Shown here: positions 27,566-34,869 of the stretch, piece by piece
Numbering within the stretch: position 1 is the stretch's first letter
How the letters are laid out: each line of letters starts with the position of its first letter
Assembly (NCBI RefSeq): GCF_014332695.1
Contig: NZ_MBUA01000012.1
Coordinates: 305,858-369,857 of the forward strand
DNA: 64,000 nt
DNA from: Flavihumibacter stibioxidans
GTDB taxonomy: Bacteria > Bacteroidota > Bacteroidia > Chitinophagales > Chitinophagaceae
Direction of reading: 5' to 3'
Translations under genes and position numbers: made by a program
The notes under the pieces: generated by a model
Seen by the model: the letters and a program-made list of their open reading frames with translations, nothing else
Told to the model about the DNA's origin: nothing
Database searches by the model: none

Positions 27566-27776
27566 TTTTGAAGAGTTAGAATATATAGGCAAAGTCATCC
27601 GGCAACGGCGTGTAACACTTGGATTAACGCAAGAGCATTTAGCTGATATATCAGGAGTGGGCTTGCGAACGATAAGAGAATTGGAAGGAGGAAAAGGAAA
27701 AAGCCTAACTATCCTGATGAAGGTAGCTGATGCTCTTGGTCTTTCAGTTCAACTCAAAATCAAGCCACTTAGTTAA
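27561..27776 (+). CDS. hipB: HipB-like XRE-family antitoxin/repressor
   Basis: 71 residues, a helix-turn-helix protein (IGKVIRQRRVTLGLTQEHLA, then DISGVGLRTIRELEGGKGKS) with the HipB-type C-terminal strand (ALGLSVQLKIKPLS). It should bind the two GGCAC operators around its own promoter. It is the first gene of a three-gene hip operon, 5 bp before the hipS-like gene. Confidence 0.9.
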   Translation: MPFEELEYIGKVIRQRRVTLGLTQEHLADISGVGLRTIRELEGGKGKSLTILMKVADALGLSVQLKIKPLS

Positions 27777-27781
27777 GCGTT

Positions 27782-28108
27782 ATGACCTCAAAGGGACTAG
27801 TATATTATAACGAAATTGAAGCTGGTGTACTTGAAAAGCAGGATGGAGAATACGTTTTTCAGTATCTGCCAGCATACCTCTCCCGGCCAGGTGCTCGTCC
27901 GGTGAGTATTACTTTGCCCATGCAGGCAGAGGAATATCGAAGCAAGCAGTTATTTCCTTTTTTCGCTAACCTTTTGTCAGAGGGAGTAAATAAGCGACTC
28001 CAATGCTTAAGGTGGAAGATCGATGAGCGGGACTATTTTAGCCTTTTGCTCAAAACAACCCAGAAGGAAACAATAGGAGCTGTAACCATAAAACCCATCG
28101 AAGAATAA
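27782..28108 (+). CDS. hipS: HipS-like protein (separate HipA N-subdomain 1)
   Basis: 108 residues matching only the N-terminal subdomain of HipA kinases: GLVYYNEIEAGVLEKQDGEY, then FQYLPAYLSRPGARPVSITL and LFPFFANLLSEGVNKRL. In single-chain HipA this part is fused to the kinase; here it ends with its own stop, which overlaps the next start by one base (28108). In the HipBST system described in E. coli the HipS protein is the antitoxin, so the same role is likely here. Confidence 0.85.
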   Translation: MTSKGLVYYNEIEAGVLEKQDGEYVFQYLPAYLSRPGARPVSITLPMQAEEYRSKQLFPFFANLLSEGVNKRLQCLRWKIDERDYFSLLLKTTQKETIGAVTIKPIEE

Positions 28109-29115
28109 TGCTGCCAATACTTGACCGCTGCCCAGGCAACCTTGAACCAGGGCATGAAACATATAGTCCACGGTGTAAAGCTGAGATGTTTGGCTCAAGA
28201 ACAAAAAAGGTTAGCCATATTCTGCCCTTTCCGCCGCCCAATAATGATTCGGAGTATGGAAGATTATTTCAGGAAAACCGGCAGCGCATCTCAATTTCAG
28301 GCGTGCAGGAAAAGTATTCCATGGGGTTAGTCAAAAACCAATTAGAGTTAGTTGATCGAAAAGGCCAATATATTCTAAAACCGATTCCGGGTGATCTCAT
28401 AAATCGTGCTTTTATACCCGCTAATGAGCATGTAACCATGCAGATAGCCAAACAGGTTTTTAGTATCGAAACGGCAGCTAACGCAATGATCTTCTTTAAT
28501 GATGGAACCCCGGCTTATCTGACCAAAAGATTTGATTACAAACCGGATGGGACCAAGTATCAGGTAGAAGATTTTGCCACGCTACTAGGAAAGACTGAGG
28601 AACTGGAAGGTGCAAATTTTAAGTACAACGCGAGCTATGAGGATATAGGCCGTTTGATTAAAAAGTATATTCCTGCTGCAGCCGTAGCCATGGAGAAATT
28701 CTTTCGACTGGTTGTATTCAATTACCTTTTTTCTAATGGAGATGCTCATCTAAAGAACTTTTCCGCTATCGAAAGTCCTGACGGGGATTATATCCTTGCA
28801 CCGGCTTATGATCTTATGTGTACGCGATTGCATATTAATGAAAGCGAACTGGGCTTGCAGGAGGGCCTCTATAAAGGAGCCCTGGGAAGTCCGTCCTACA
28901 ACAAGTTTGGGATTTATACGTATGATAACTTTATCGAGTTCGGAGAAAGGTTAGCCATCCCTCCCAAGCGATCATCTAAGATTATTGAACAGATGCTGCA
29001 AAAGATTCCGAATGTGGAACCTTTAGTTCAACGGAGCTTTCTATCTGAAGAGCTGAAGGTTCAGTATATGGGTCACCTAAGGGAAAAGGAAAAACGGTTC
29101 GCTCTAAAAATTTAA
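28108..29115 (+). CDS. hipT: HipT-like serine/threonine kinase toxin
   Basis: 335 residues: the HipA kinase core without N-subdomain 1. The Gly-rich loop reads RISISGVQEKYSM, with the double serine (S-I-S) that is autophosphorylated in HipT proteins. The catalytic loop is YLFSNGDAHLKNFS, and the metal-binding Asp is in LAPAYDLMCTRL. The first 35 residues carry RCPGNLEPGHETYSPRC and MFG, a reduced form of the Cys-rich start common in Bacteroidota HipA-like proteins. The kinase probably targets a tRNA synthetase or a translation factor, by analogy. All catalytic residues look intact. Confidence 0.87.
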   Translation: MLPILDRCPGNLEPGHETYSPRCKAEMFGSRTKKVSHILPFPPPNNDSEYGRLFQENRQRISISGVQEKYSMGLVKNQLELVDRKGQYILKPIPGDLINRAFIPANEHVTMQIAKQVFSIETAANAMIFFNDGTPAYLTKRFDYKPDGTKYQVEDFATLLGKTEELEGANFKYNASYEDIGRLIKKYIPAAAVAMEKFFRLVVFNYLFSNGDAHLKNFSAIESPDGDYILAPAYDLMCTRLHINESELGLQEGLYKGALGSPSYNKFGIYTYDNFIEFGERLAIPPKRSSKIIEQMLQKIPNVEPLVQRSFLSEELKVQYMGHLREKEKRFALKI

Positions 29116-29250
29116 CCTATTTTAAATTAGACAAAAAGGTAAAAAGGAGTGTATAAACTTCTTGTTTCAACGCCCATACATGGGTGGGTTATACCCAGGC
29201 ATTTTCCTGATAGTAATGCGCAGGTGAATCGAACCTGGGGCTAAAACAAC
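29116..29250. other. Intergenic stretch with a tRNA T-arm-like remnant
   Basis: No gene. At 29221-29237 CAGGT-GAATCGA-ACCTG folds as a five-pair stem with a seven-base loop, like a T-arm, and shares GAATCGAACCTGG (29226-29238) with the tRNA-Arg gene at 29345-29357. It may be a relic of a second tRNA 3' end. Confidence 0.5.
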
Positions 29251-29284
29251 AAAACCCTTGCCCGACTTCCCGCGCAAGGGTTTT
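29251..29284 (-). terminator. Strong hairpin terminator, probably bidirectional
   Basis: AAAACCCTTGC at 29251-29261 pairs perfectly with GCAAGGGTTTT at 29274-29284. T and A flanks on both sides let it work for the tRNA-Arg transcript on the minus strand and for the hip operon on the plus strand. Confidence 0.85.
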
Positions 29285-29290
29285 ATATCT

Positions 29291-29324
29291 TTCACCATTC
29301 ACCCTTCACCATTCACCATTCACT
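29291..29324. repeat. Short tandem repeat TTCACCA
   Basis: Imperfect copies of TTCACCATTCAC stand in a row between the terminator and the tRNA gene. No coding capacity. Confidence 0.75.
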
Positions 29325-29332
29325 ATCATATG

Positions 29333-29404
29333 TGGCCTCGCCAGGAATCGAACCTGGATCTGGAGCTTCGGAAACTCTTATACTATCCATTGTACTACGA
29401 GGCC
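29333..29404 (-). tRNA. tRNA-Arg (anticodon CCG)
   Basis: Cloverleaf read on the minus strand: acceptor GGCCTCG with CGAGGCC, D-stem GTAC/GTAT, anticodon loop TTCCGAA, variable AGAT, T-stem CCAGG/CCTGG with loop TTCGATT, discriminator A. CCG (29369-29371) reads the Arg codon CGG. The top anticodon-stem pair A27-C43 is a mismatch. The 3' CCA is not encoded. Confidence 0.93.
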
Positions 29405-29461
29405 GGCAAAATGGATGGCAATATTACGCTAAAATTGGTTTCCGGCGATGCAAATCTTTAG

Positions 29462-30040
29462 CTACTTGATCAGCCCGCTGGCATTGGTGGCAAAGATCTT
29501 CACCGCAATGGCCAGCAGGATCACGCCAAAGAATTTACGGATGGCCAGCAAACCGGCGGGACCAATCAGTTTTTCGATAAAATTAAGCGATCGGAGAACG
29601 GCATACACCACGACCAGGTTCAGGAGGATGGCCATCGCCATGGTGAGGGTGTTGTAGTTGGCCTGCAGGGATATAATGGTGGTAAGGGTGCCCGAGCCAG
29701 CGATCAGGGGAAACGCAATGGGTACCACTGTACCCGATTTCGCATCCCCGTCACTTTTAAAAAATTCAATCCCCAGCACCATTTCCAGTCCCAGTATAAA
29801 GATCACAATGGAACCACCCACGGCAAAAGACCGTACGTCCACCCCAAGTATGCCCAGGAATTTTTCACCCACCAGCAGGAACAGGATCATCAGCGCGCCC
29901 GAGATCAGGGTTGCCTTGAACTCATGGATCACCCCCATCCTGGTCTTCAGGGAGATCAGCAGGGGAATGGATCCCAGTATATCGATCACGGCAAACAAGG
30001 TGAAGGTTACGGTCAGCAGTTCATCAATGTTGAGGGACAT
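29462..30040 (-). CDS. MarC-family integral membrane protein
   Basis: 192 residues with six hydrophobic helices. MarC/UPF0056 marks: FTLFAVIDILGSIPLLISLK at the N-terminus and PIAFPLIAGSGTLTTIISLQ in the middle. The family is related to neutral amino-acid transporters, but its physiological role is unclear. It starts 36 bp after the phosphatase gene on the same strand, so it may be the last gene of that transcript. Confidence 0.9.
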   Translation of the reverse strand: MSLNIDELLTVTFTLFAVIDILGSIPLLISLKTRMGVIHEFKATLISGALMILFLLVGEKFLGILGVDVRSFAVGGSIVIFILGLEMVLGIEFFKSDGDAKSGTVVPIAFPLIAGSGTLTTIISLQANYNTLTMAMAILLNLVVVYAVLRSLNFIEKLIGPAGLLAIRKFFGVILLAIAVKIFATNASGLIK

Positions 30041-30076
30041 AATGGGATTTTTGTAGTGTTGTTTGAGCCCGGTTAT

Positions 30077-30676
30077 TTAATGTCTGACACCCGTTGGCCG
30101 GTGTTGCTCCGTCACCAGTTCTATGTTCGAAAGCATTTCAAACCCACTGGTAAGGGTATCCACTTTCACCACGCAACCGTAATACAGGGGAAACCTTTTA
30201 AAGGAATCTGCCAGCGGCGTGCCTGTAAGATAGGATAAAATACTCCTGATCACACCGCCATGTGCCACAATAGCGGCAGGAAGGGCATCACCTGCAATGG
30301 CCTTATACCGGGCCACCGTGCGCGCATACAGGTCCTCGTAACTTTCTCCGCCCGGAACCCGCACAGTCACAAAATCATCCATCCAGGGCTGCAGCTCTGC
30401 CTGCGGTATTTCATCCCAGTGCATCATCTCCCATCGGCCACAATGCAATTCCATCAGGTCTGCATGATACAGGATGGGCTCAGCAAACAGGTGCTCCGCC
30501 AGCTTGCGGCAGCGTTGTAACGGGCTTGAATATACGCTGCTGATTTTACCCGGCAATACCTCCCTGATTTGTTCCGCCTCTTCTGCGAAACTATCCACTA
30601 CATCCAGGTCGGACTGCCCGTAACAGATCCCTTTCTCCACCGCCGGTCTTGTATGCCTGATCAGGTAAATTTCCAT
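30077..30676 (-). CDS. cobC: Histidine phosphatase, probable alpha-ribazole phosphatase (CobC-like)
   Basis: 199 residues of the phosphoglycerate-mutase-like superfamily. The phospho-histidine is in IYLIRHTRPAVEKGICYGQS, with SSPLQRCRKLAEHL, the acid in ELHCGRWEMM and the second His in AIVAHGGVIRSIL. Lying 1 bp after cobS makes alpha-ribazole phosphatase, the cobalamin step linking CobT and CobS, the likely role. The last eight residues (HRPTGVRH) are coded by a GTCTGACACC repeat, so the original C-terminus has been replaced or extended. Confidence 0.82.
   Translation of the reverse strand: MEIYLIRHTRPAVEKGICYGQSDLDVVDSFAEEAEQIREVLPGKISSVYSSPLQRCRKLAEHLFAEPILYHADLMELHCGRWEMMHWDEIPQAELQPWMDDFVTVRVPGGESYEDLYARTVARYKAIAGDALPAAIVAHGGVIRSILSYLTGTPLADSFKRFPLYYGCVVKVDTLTSGFEMLSNIELVTEQHRPTGVRH
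30080..30102. repeat. GTCTGACACC-type repeat forming the 3' end of the cobC-like gene
   Basis: TGTCTGACACCCGTTGGCC starts at 30081, one base after the complement of the stop codon at 30077-30079. It shares TGTCTGACA with the element in cobS and CACCCG with the other palindromes. Confidence 0.6.
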
Positions 30677-30677
30677 G

Positions 30678-31583
30678 CTACAATATAAAGCGCCAGATGA
30701 TTAATGCCGATAAATAAAATATTATTTCCGTTACCTGCTGGGTGGCGCCGAGACAATCGCCCGTGTACCCGCCAATCCAGCGTTTAAAATATTGAGCCAG
30801 CATGGTGCGCGCCACAAACATCGGTACCAGTACCAGCCAGAACCAGGGTGATAAAAATACCAGGGGCCATACTGCCAGCGCAAAACTGAAGAGCAGTTCC
30901 CGCCAGGTCAGGGGAGACCTGGACAGCGGCTTCGACTTGCTCTGGTCAATATCCGTCACGTACTCATATTGCTGGATAATGGTGATCGCCATGAACCGGC
31001 TGGCACTATGGGCGGCGATCAGCAGCAGGAGATAGGGATAGGTGGGATAGGTGTCTGACATCTTTCCGGCAGCATGCTTAAACTCAGAGAGCGCCGGCGG
31101 AAAGATGTCAGACACCTTAACCCCCGCCCCCACTCCCATCAGCTCCTTCAGCAGCAAAAACTTAAGGGCCAGTACACCCAGCAACCCGATCATGCCATAA
31201 GTGCCGAGCCGGCTGTCCTTCATGATGGTCAGGATCTTTTCTTTGGTCCAGCCACCCCCGAATGCATCACAGGTGTCGGCAAGACCGTCTTCGTGAAAAG
31301 CACCGGTAACCCAGATGGTGGTCAGCATAAAGGAAAAAATGGCCAGGTCCTGCCCGAGGTATTTGTTCACCACCAGGTACACCATCACTCCGATGGCGGC
31401 AACAAGGGAGCCCACCAGCGGGAAATAGGTGGAAGAACGCTCGAGGTATTCGGGCTTGTACGAAAAACTGTCCGGCACTTTGATGCGTGTCAGGAACTGC
31501 AGGGCCGCTAAAAAATAATGGTACTGGTTGCGCAAAAAATTGGTTTGCCCAAAAATAGGGTCTTTCAGTCGATGGACTTTCAC
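30678..31583 (-). CDS. cobS: Adenosylcobinamide-GDP ribazoletransferase (cobalamin synthase)
   Basis: 301 residues, an inner-membrane enzyme joining activated cobinamide to alpha-ribazole, the last linking step in cobalamin assembly. Marks: FLAALQFLTRIKVP near the N-terminus, then GAFHEDGLADTCDAFGGG with the metal-binding acids, then KDSRLGTYGMIGLLG. Several hydrophobic helices follow. The start is uncertain: GTG at 31583, or a TTG about 50 bp later just before RNQYHYFLAALQ. About 22 residues between the helices near GVGAG and YPTYPYLLLL are coded by a palindromic element inserted in frame. The cobC-like gene follows after 1 bp. Confidence 0.93.
   Translation of the reverse strand: MKVHRLKDPIFGQTNFLRNQYHYFLAALQFLTRIKVPDSFSYKPEYLERSSTYFPLVGSLVAAIGVMVYLVVNKYLGQDLAIFSFMLTTIWVTGAFHEDGLADTCDAFGGGWTKEKILTIMKDSRLGTYGMIGLLGVLALKFLLLKELMGVGAGVKVSDIFPPALSEFKHAAGKMSDTYPTYPYLLLLIAAHSASRFMAITIIQQYEYVTDIDQSKSKPLSRSPLTWRELLFSFALAVWPLVFLSPWFWLVLVPMFVARTMLAQYFKRWIGGYTGDCLGATQQVTEIIFYLSALIIWRFIL
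31050..31116. repeat. 67-bp palindromic element inserted in frame in cobS
   Basis: The arms GGTGTCTGACATCTTTCC (31050-31067) and GGAAAGATGTCAGACACC (31099-31116) are perfect 18-bp complements around a 31-bp centre that holds further GC-rich pairing (CCGGC/GCCGG). It encodes the extra cobS residues SDIFPPALSEFKHAAGKMSD. No transposase is present, so it is MITE- or REP-like. Confidence 0.85.
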
Positions 31584-31603
31584 CCCGGACTTTCAGCCGG
31601 ACT

Positions 31604-31701
31604 TTCACCCGTCGGGTGGCTGATTGGGGAATTCGGTGTGGCCACCCAACGGGAGAAAGTCCTCCACCCGACGGGTGCAAGTCTCCACCCGTCGGGTGCA
31701 A
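31604..31701. repeat. Cluster of ACCCGWCGGGT palindromes between crtY and cobS
   Basis: CACCCGTCGGGTGG at 31607-31620, a degenerate CCACCCAACGGGAG at 31642-31655, CCACCCGACGGGTG near 31664-31677 and CCACCCGTCGGGTG near 31685-31698. Just before the cluster, GGACTTTCA occurs three times (31574-31606). The block fills most of the 123-bp gap. Confidence 0.85.
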
Positions 31702-31706
31702 GCACC

Positions 31707-32888
31707 CTACCGGCCGAGGGCGGCGCGCAAAAAAGGCATGGTGGGTAAACTGCCGATCAGCAGCAGCTCTTCCGGCAACCAGGAGTCGTTGTCCAGGAAG
31801 CGGAAGATCCTTTGAATGGGATTGCGCCGGAATAACCGCGTAAATATTTCCGCGCCAGACAACTCACCCTTCGACATCACATCCAGCAATACCCTGTCGT
31901 AAAAACGATAGCGCCCGCTGTGATAACTCTCAGGCCGGGGATGACCATACATGAGCATAGAGTCGATGATGGAATGACTGTGCTTCTGGATAAACTGAAA
32001 AGTATAGCCGCTGGATGCCTTGGTTTGCCCACCGGCTGTACCGATATTAACCAACCGCCCCTCTCCCTGCGGATACTGGTAATTGGTCATCGGGATCACA
32101 CCAAACTCCTGCTCCGTAATCCGGTAATCATCCAGCTTCAGATAATCCCTGATATAGTTCCTTAAACCTTCATCATAGGCCTCAGCAGGAAGCAGCGTTT
32201 TTGAAAACAGGGTATATTCTACCAGCGCCTTTTTCTCATCTAACGGCATGGTATAAACGAATGTTGTGCCGTGCTGCTGGTCCATCCTGAAATCCATCAG
32301 GGTATTGGAACCCGGATCAAAAAAGGGCTGATCCGTTTCCACGACCCAGCCCTTGAAATGCTGCAGGAAAAGCTGCGTTTTTAAATCCGCTTCGGGCTGG
32401 ACAAAGGGAATGGAATTGAAGAGATAGCGGGTTGCGGAATAGGTTTCCCCATTATGCAAAACCAGCCGGGCTAAATGTTCCGTATCATAGACACGCGCCA
32501 CCGGCTCAAACAATATCGTCACATTGGCCTGCTTCTTCAGGTAGTTGAGACAGAAGGTATAAAAATCAATGCCCCTGATCATTTTGTACTGGTAGGGAGC
32601 CATATTGAACTGCTTCGAAAACCCCTCACCATGGAACCAGGTCTTGTCCCATTTCTTAAAGACCAGGGAATCAAAAAATCCCTCTCCCTTTTCCCAGTAA
32701 CACCAGGTTCGGTCGTTCTCCGATTTGCGGTCCCGGTCAACGATCAGGAAGGTACGGTCGCGGAACTGTTCACATTGCAGCATGCGGATGAGCAAACTGA
32801 GCGATGCCGCACCGGCACCTGCGAAAATATAATCGAACTGGTACTTGTATTCGAATGGCTTGTACCTGAATAGAGAATCTGAGGGCAT
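31707..32888 (-). CDS. crtY: Lycopene beta-cyclase
   Basis: 393 residues from the ATG at 32888. A flavin-binding start (DYIFAGAGAASLSLLIRMLQ), then DRDRKSENDRTWCYWEKGEG and later IGTAGGQTKASSGYTFQFIQ identify the CrtY/CrtL lycopene cyclase group. It closes the ends of lycopene to beta-ionone rings, giving beta-carotene. It is the last gene of the operon sigma-crtI-crtB-idi-crtZ-crtY, 38 bp after crtZ. Confidence 0.93.
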   Translation of the reverse strand: MPSDSLFRYKPFEYKYQFDYIFAGAGAASLSLLIRMLQCEQFRDRTFLIVDRDRKSENDRTWCYWEKGEGFFDSLVFKKWDKTWFHGEGFSKQFNMAPYQYKMIRGIDFYTFCLNYLKKQANVTILFEPVARVYDTEHLARLVLHNGETYSATRYLFNSIPFVQPEADLKTQLFLQHFKGWVVETDQPFFDPGSNTLMDFRMDQQHGTTFVYTMPLDEKKALVEYTLFSKTLLPAEAYDEGLRNYIRDYLKLDDYRITEQEFGVIPMTNYQYPQGEGRLVNIGTAGGQTKASSGYTFQFIQKHSHSIIDSMLMYGHPRPESYHSGRYRFYDRVLLDVMSKGELSGAEIFTRLFRRNPIQRIFRFLDNDSWLPEELLLIGSLPTMPFLRAALGR

Positions 32889-32926
32889 AGTAAGCTGTTT
32901 AGGCTGGAGCAAGTTAAGGCAGCTTC

Positions 32927-33412
32927 CTAGTTTTTATTCCGGGTGTTTTCACGGTCTTTTTTCACCTTCTCCCAATACTTCTGGTGCACGAGCAGCATGC
33001 CGAAGGACTCGCCGTCTTCCTTGCCCAGGTGTTTGTGGTGCATTTTATGCGCCCAGCGGATGGCCCGGATATACATATTATTGCTCCTGGTAAACCATTT
33101 GAACCGCTGGTGAATGATCACTTCATGGACCATGAAATAGGCGAAGCCGTAAGCCATCACCCCAAACCCTATGGCCTGCAGCCAGAGCAGTTCCGGATCC
33201 AGCGTTCCCGCCAGGATCATGCCGATACTCGGGATGGCGAAGATCACGAAGAACCAGTCGTTCTTCTCAAAAAAACCCGGGCCCTTCCGGTGATGGTCCT
33301 CATGCAGGTACCAGAGGAAACCATGCATCACATACCTGTGCGTCAGCCAGGTTACTGCTTCCATAATGATAAACGTGGCGGTTACAATCGCCGCATATAC
33401 TAACCAGTGCAT
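32927..33412 (-). CDS. crtZ: Beta-carotene hydroxylase (fatty acid hydroxylase family)
   Basis: 161 residues, a small di-iron membrane hydroxylase. The histidine boxes are HRYVMH, HEDHH, HEVIIHQRF and HKMHHKH. It adds 3-hydroxyl groups to the rings of beta-carotene, giving zeaxanthin. The gene overlaps idi by 13 bp. Confidence 0.93.
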   Translation of the reverse strand: MHWLVYAAIVTATFIIMEAVTWLTHRYVMHGFLWYLHEDHHRKGPGFFEKNDWFFVIFAIPSIGMILAGTLDPELLWLQAIGFGVMAYGFAYFMVHEVIIHQRFKWFTRSNNMYIRAIRWAHKMHHKHLGKEDGESFGMLLVHQKYWEKVKKDRENTRNKN

Positions 33413-33981
33413 AGATCAGAGTTTTTTATCCATTCCCTTACCCTGGGAAATGCCAGGTGAAACCAGGCCGTAAATCTTGCAGGATGCGACAGCATCGAGG
33501 CTTCAATTTCTTCAGGTGACCGATAACAATAATCATTCACTTCCGATTGGTTGGGGTGGATCGGCCCATCGTATTTCCCCACAAATACATGATCAAATTC
33601 ATGCTCCGTCAGGCCATTGTCAAATTCTGCCCTGTACACAAAGGAGAAGGCTTTCTTCAGCGGGGCCGAGAACCCAAGCTCCTCAAACAAACGGCGATGT
33701 GCAGCCGAATCAATATCCTCCTCGGGGTAAGGGTGACTGCAACAGGCATTGGTCCATAACCCGCCGCTGTGGTACTTGTTCAGGGCACGCTGCTGCAGGA
33801 GCATATCCCCCGCTGCATTGAAAATAAATACACTGAAAGCCCGGTGCAGCAATCCCCTCCTGTGTGCTTCCATCTTTTCCATGGTGCCGACAGGGTTATC
33901 GTTTGAATCAACCAGTAAAATATCCGCTGTAATCAAAATATTAGTTTGTCTTTTGTTCAGTATGTTAAGTCGCGGACTCAC
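33400..33981 (-). CDS. idi: Isopentenyl-diphosphate delta-isomerase (type I)
   Basis: Nudix-fold enzyme converting IPP to DMAPP, the starter unit for carotenoids. Marks: ADILLVDSNDNPVGTMEKME, AHRRGLLHRAFSVFIFN, the active-site cysteine in WTNACCSHPYPEED, the Nudix part HRRLFEELGF, and GLTEHEFDHVFVG. The start is uncertain. The longest frame starts at a GTG (33981) inside a palindromic repeat; a TTG at 33936, just before ITADILLVD, fits the usual family length (about 178 residues) better. No ATG is suitably placed. Confidence 0.93.
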   Translation of the reverse strand: MSPRLNILNKRQTNILITADILLVDSNDNPVGTMEKMEAHRRGLLHRAFSVFIFNAAGDMLLQQRALNKYHSGGLWTNACCSHPYPEEDIDSAAHRRLFEELGFSAPLKKAFSFVYRAEFDNGLTEHEFDHVFVGKYDGPIHPNQSEVNDYCYRSPEEIEASMLSHPARFTAWFHLAFPRVREWIKNSDLCTG

Positions 33982-33992
33982 CCGTCGGGTAA
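33978..33992. repeat. Single ACCCGTCGGGT palindrome at the idi start
   Basis: ACCCGTCGGGT at 33980-33990 lies between crtB and idi and supplies the GTG of the longest idi frame. It is the same unit as at 7930-7985 and 31604-31701. Confidence 0.8.
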
Positions 33993-34002
33993 ATTCACCC
34001 GC

Positions 34003-34839
34003 TTACATCATTCCCAACTGATTCCTCACCCCCGCACGCACCAGAATGGCGGCCTTGCGGTAATTGGGAATCCTTATCCTTTCCACCAGGATCCGCTGGG
34101 GCTGCACCCGCTTGATCCGCTTGAAAAGCGAAAGATAGTACTTGTAGGCAACATAGACCCCAAAGCGGGCTTTTACCGGCAATTGCATGATGCCCCGGTA
34201 AGCATCGTCAAAGTCCCGCTGGATATCCGATTCGATTTTTGACTTGTCACAGGCGGTGAAATTACTGAAATCACAACCCGGAAAATATACCCGGTCGAGA
34301 TGGCTGTAATCTGCCTTCAGGTCACGCAGGAAATTCACTTTCTGGAATGCCGCACCCAGGGAGCGAGCCGGATCTTTCAGGCGCTGGTAGAGGGAACGGT
34401 CGCCTTCACAGAAAACATACAGGCACATGAGCCCCACCACCTCAGCGGAGCCATAGATATAGTCCATATAACCCTGGTGATCATATGCCTTTTTTTCCAG
34501 GTCCATTTCCATGCTGCGGAAAAATGCCTCGATCAGTTCATGGTCAATATTATAGGCGTTCACCGTTTGCTGGAAACTGTGCAGGATCGGGTTGAGACTT
34601 ATCTTCCTGTCAATAGCCTCGTATGTCTGAACCTTGAATTCAGCCAGCAATACATGCTTGTCGTGCTCATGAAAACTATCCACGATCTCATCGGCAAAAC
34701 GCACCAAACCATAAATATTGAATATGGGCTGGCGAAGGTCATTGTGCAGCAGTTTGATGGCCGACGAAAACGATGTACTGTAACGCTCAGTAGTTATTTT
34801 GCTGCAGTATTCACATACCGTATGAAACAATTGTATCAT
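34003..34839 (-). CDS. crtB: Phytoene synthase
   Basis: 278 residues of the squalene/phytoene synthase family. The two Asp-rich substrate-metal motifs are FADEIVDSFHEHD and FLRDLKADYSHLDRVYFP. TTERYSTSFSSAIKLL opens the domain. It joins two geranylgeranyl-PP to phytoene. It follows crtI after 30 bp. Confidence 0.95.
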   Translation of the reverse strand: MIQLFHTVCEYCSKITTERYSTSFSSAIKLLHNDLRQPIFNIYGLVRFADEIVDSFHEHDKHVLLAEFKVQTYEAIDRKISLNPILHSFQQTVNAYNIDHELIEAFFRSMEMDLEKKAYDHQGYMDYIYGSAEVVGLMCLYVFCEGDRSLYQRLKDPARSLGAAFQKVNFLRDLKADYSHLDRVYFPGCDFSNFTACDKSKIESDIQRDFDDAYRGIMQLPVKARFGVYVAYKYYLSLFKRIKRVQPQRILVERIRIPNYRKAAILVRAGVRNQLGMM

Positions 34840-34869
34840 AAGCGTTGGTTATGCTGTTATTTAAGATAA

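Noticed and set aside
27561-29115. Ordinary two-gene HipBA module
   Set aside because: The N-subdomain and kinase core are separate frames with a one-base overlap, and the kinase has the SxS loop of HipT proteins.
29226-29357. Attachment-site duplication of a tRNA-integrated element
   Set aside because: The 13-bp match is mostly the generic T-arm consensus, the copies are only 119 bp apart and do not enclose the hip genes, and no integrase is present.
31050-31116. Insertion sequence in cobS
   Set aside because: Only 67 bp, no transposase and no visible target duplication; it is better described as a REP/MITE-like element.
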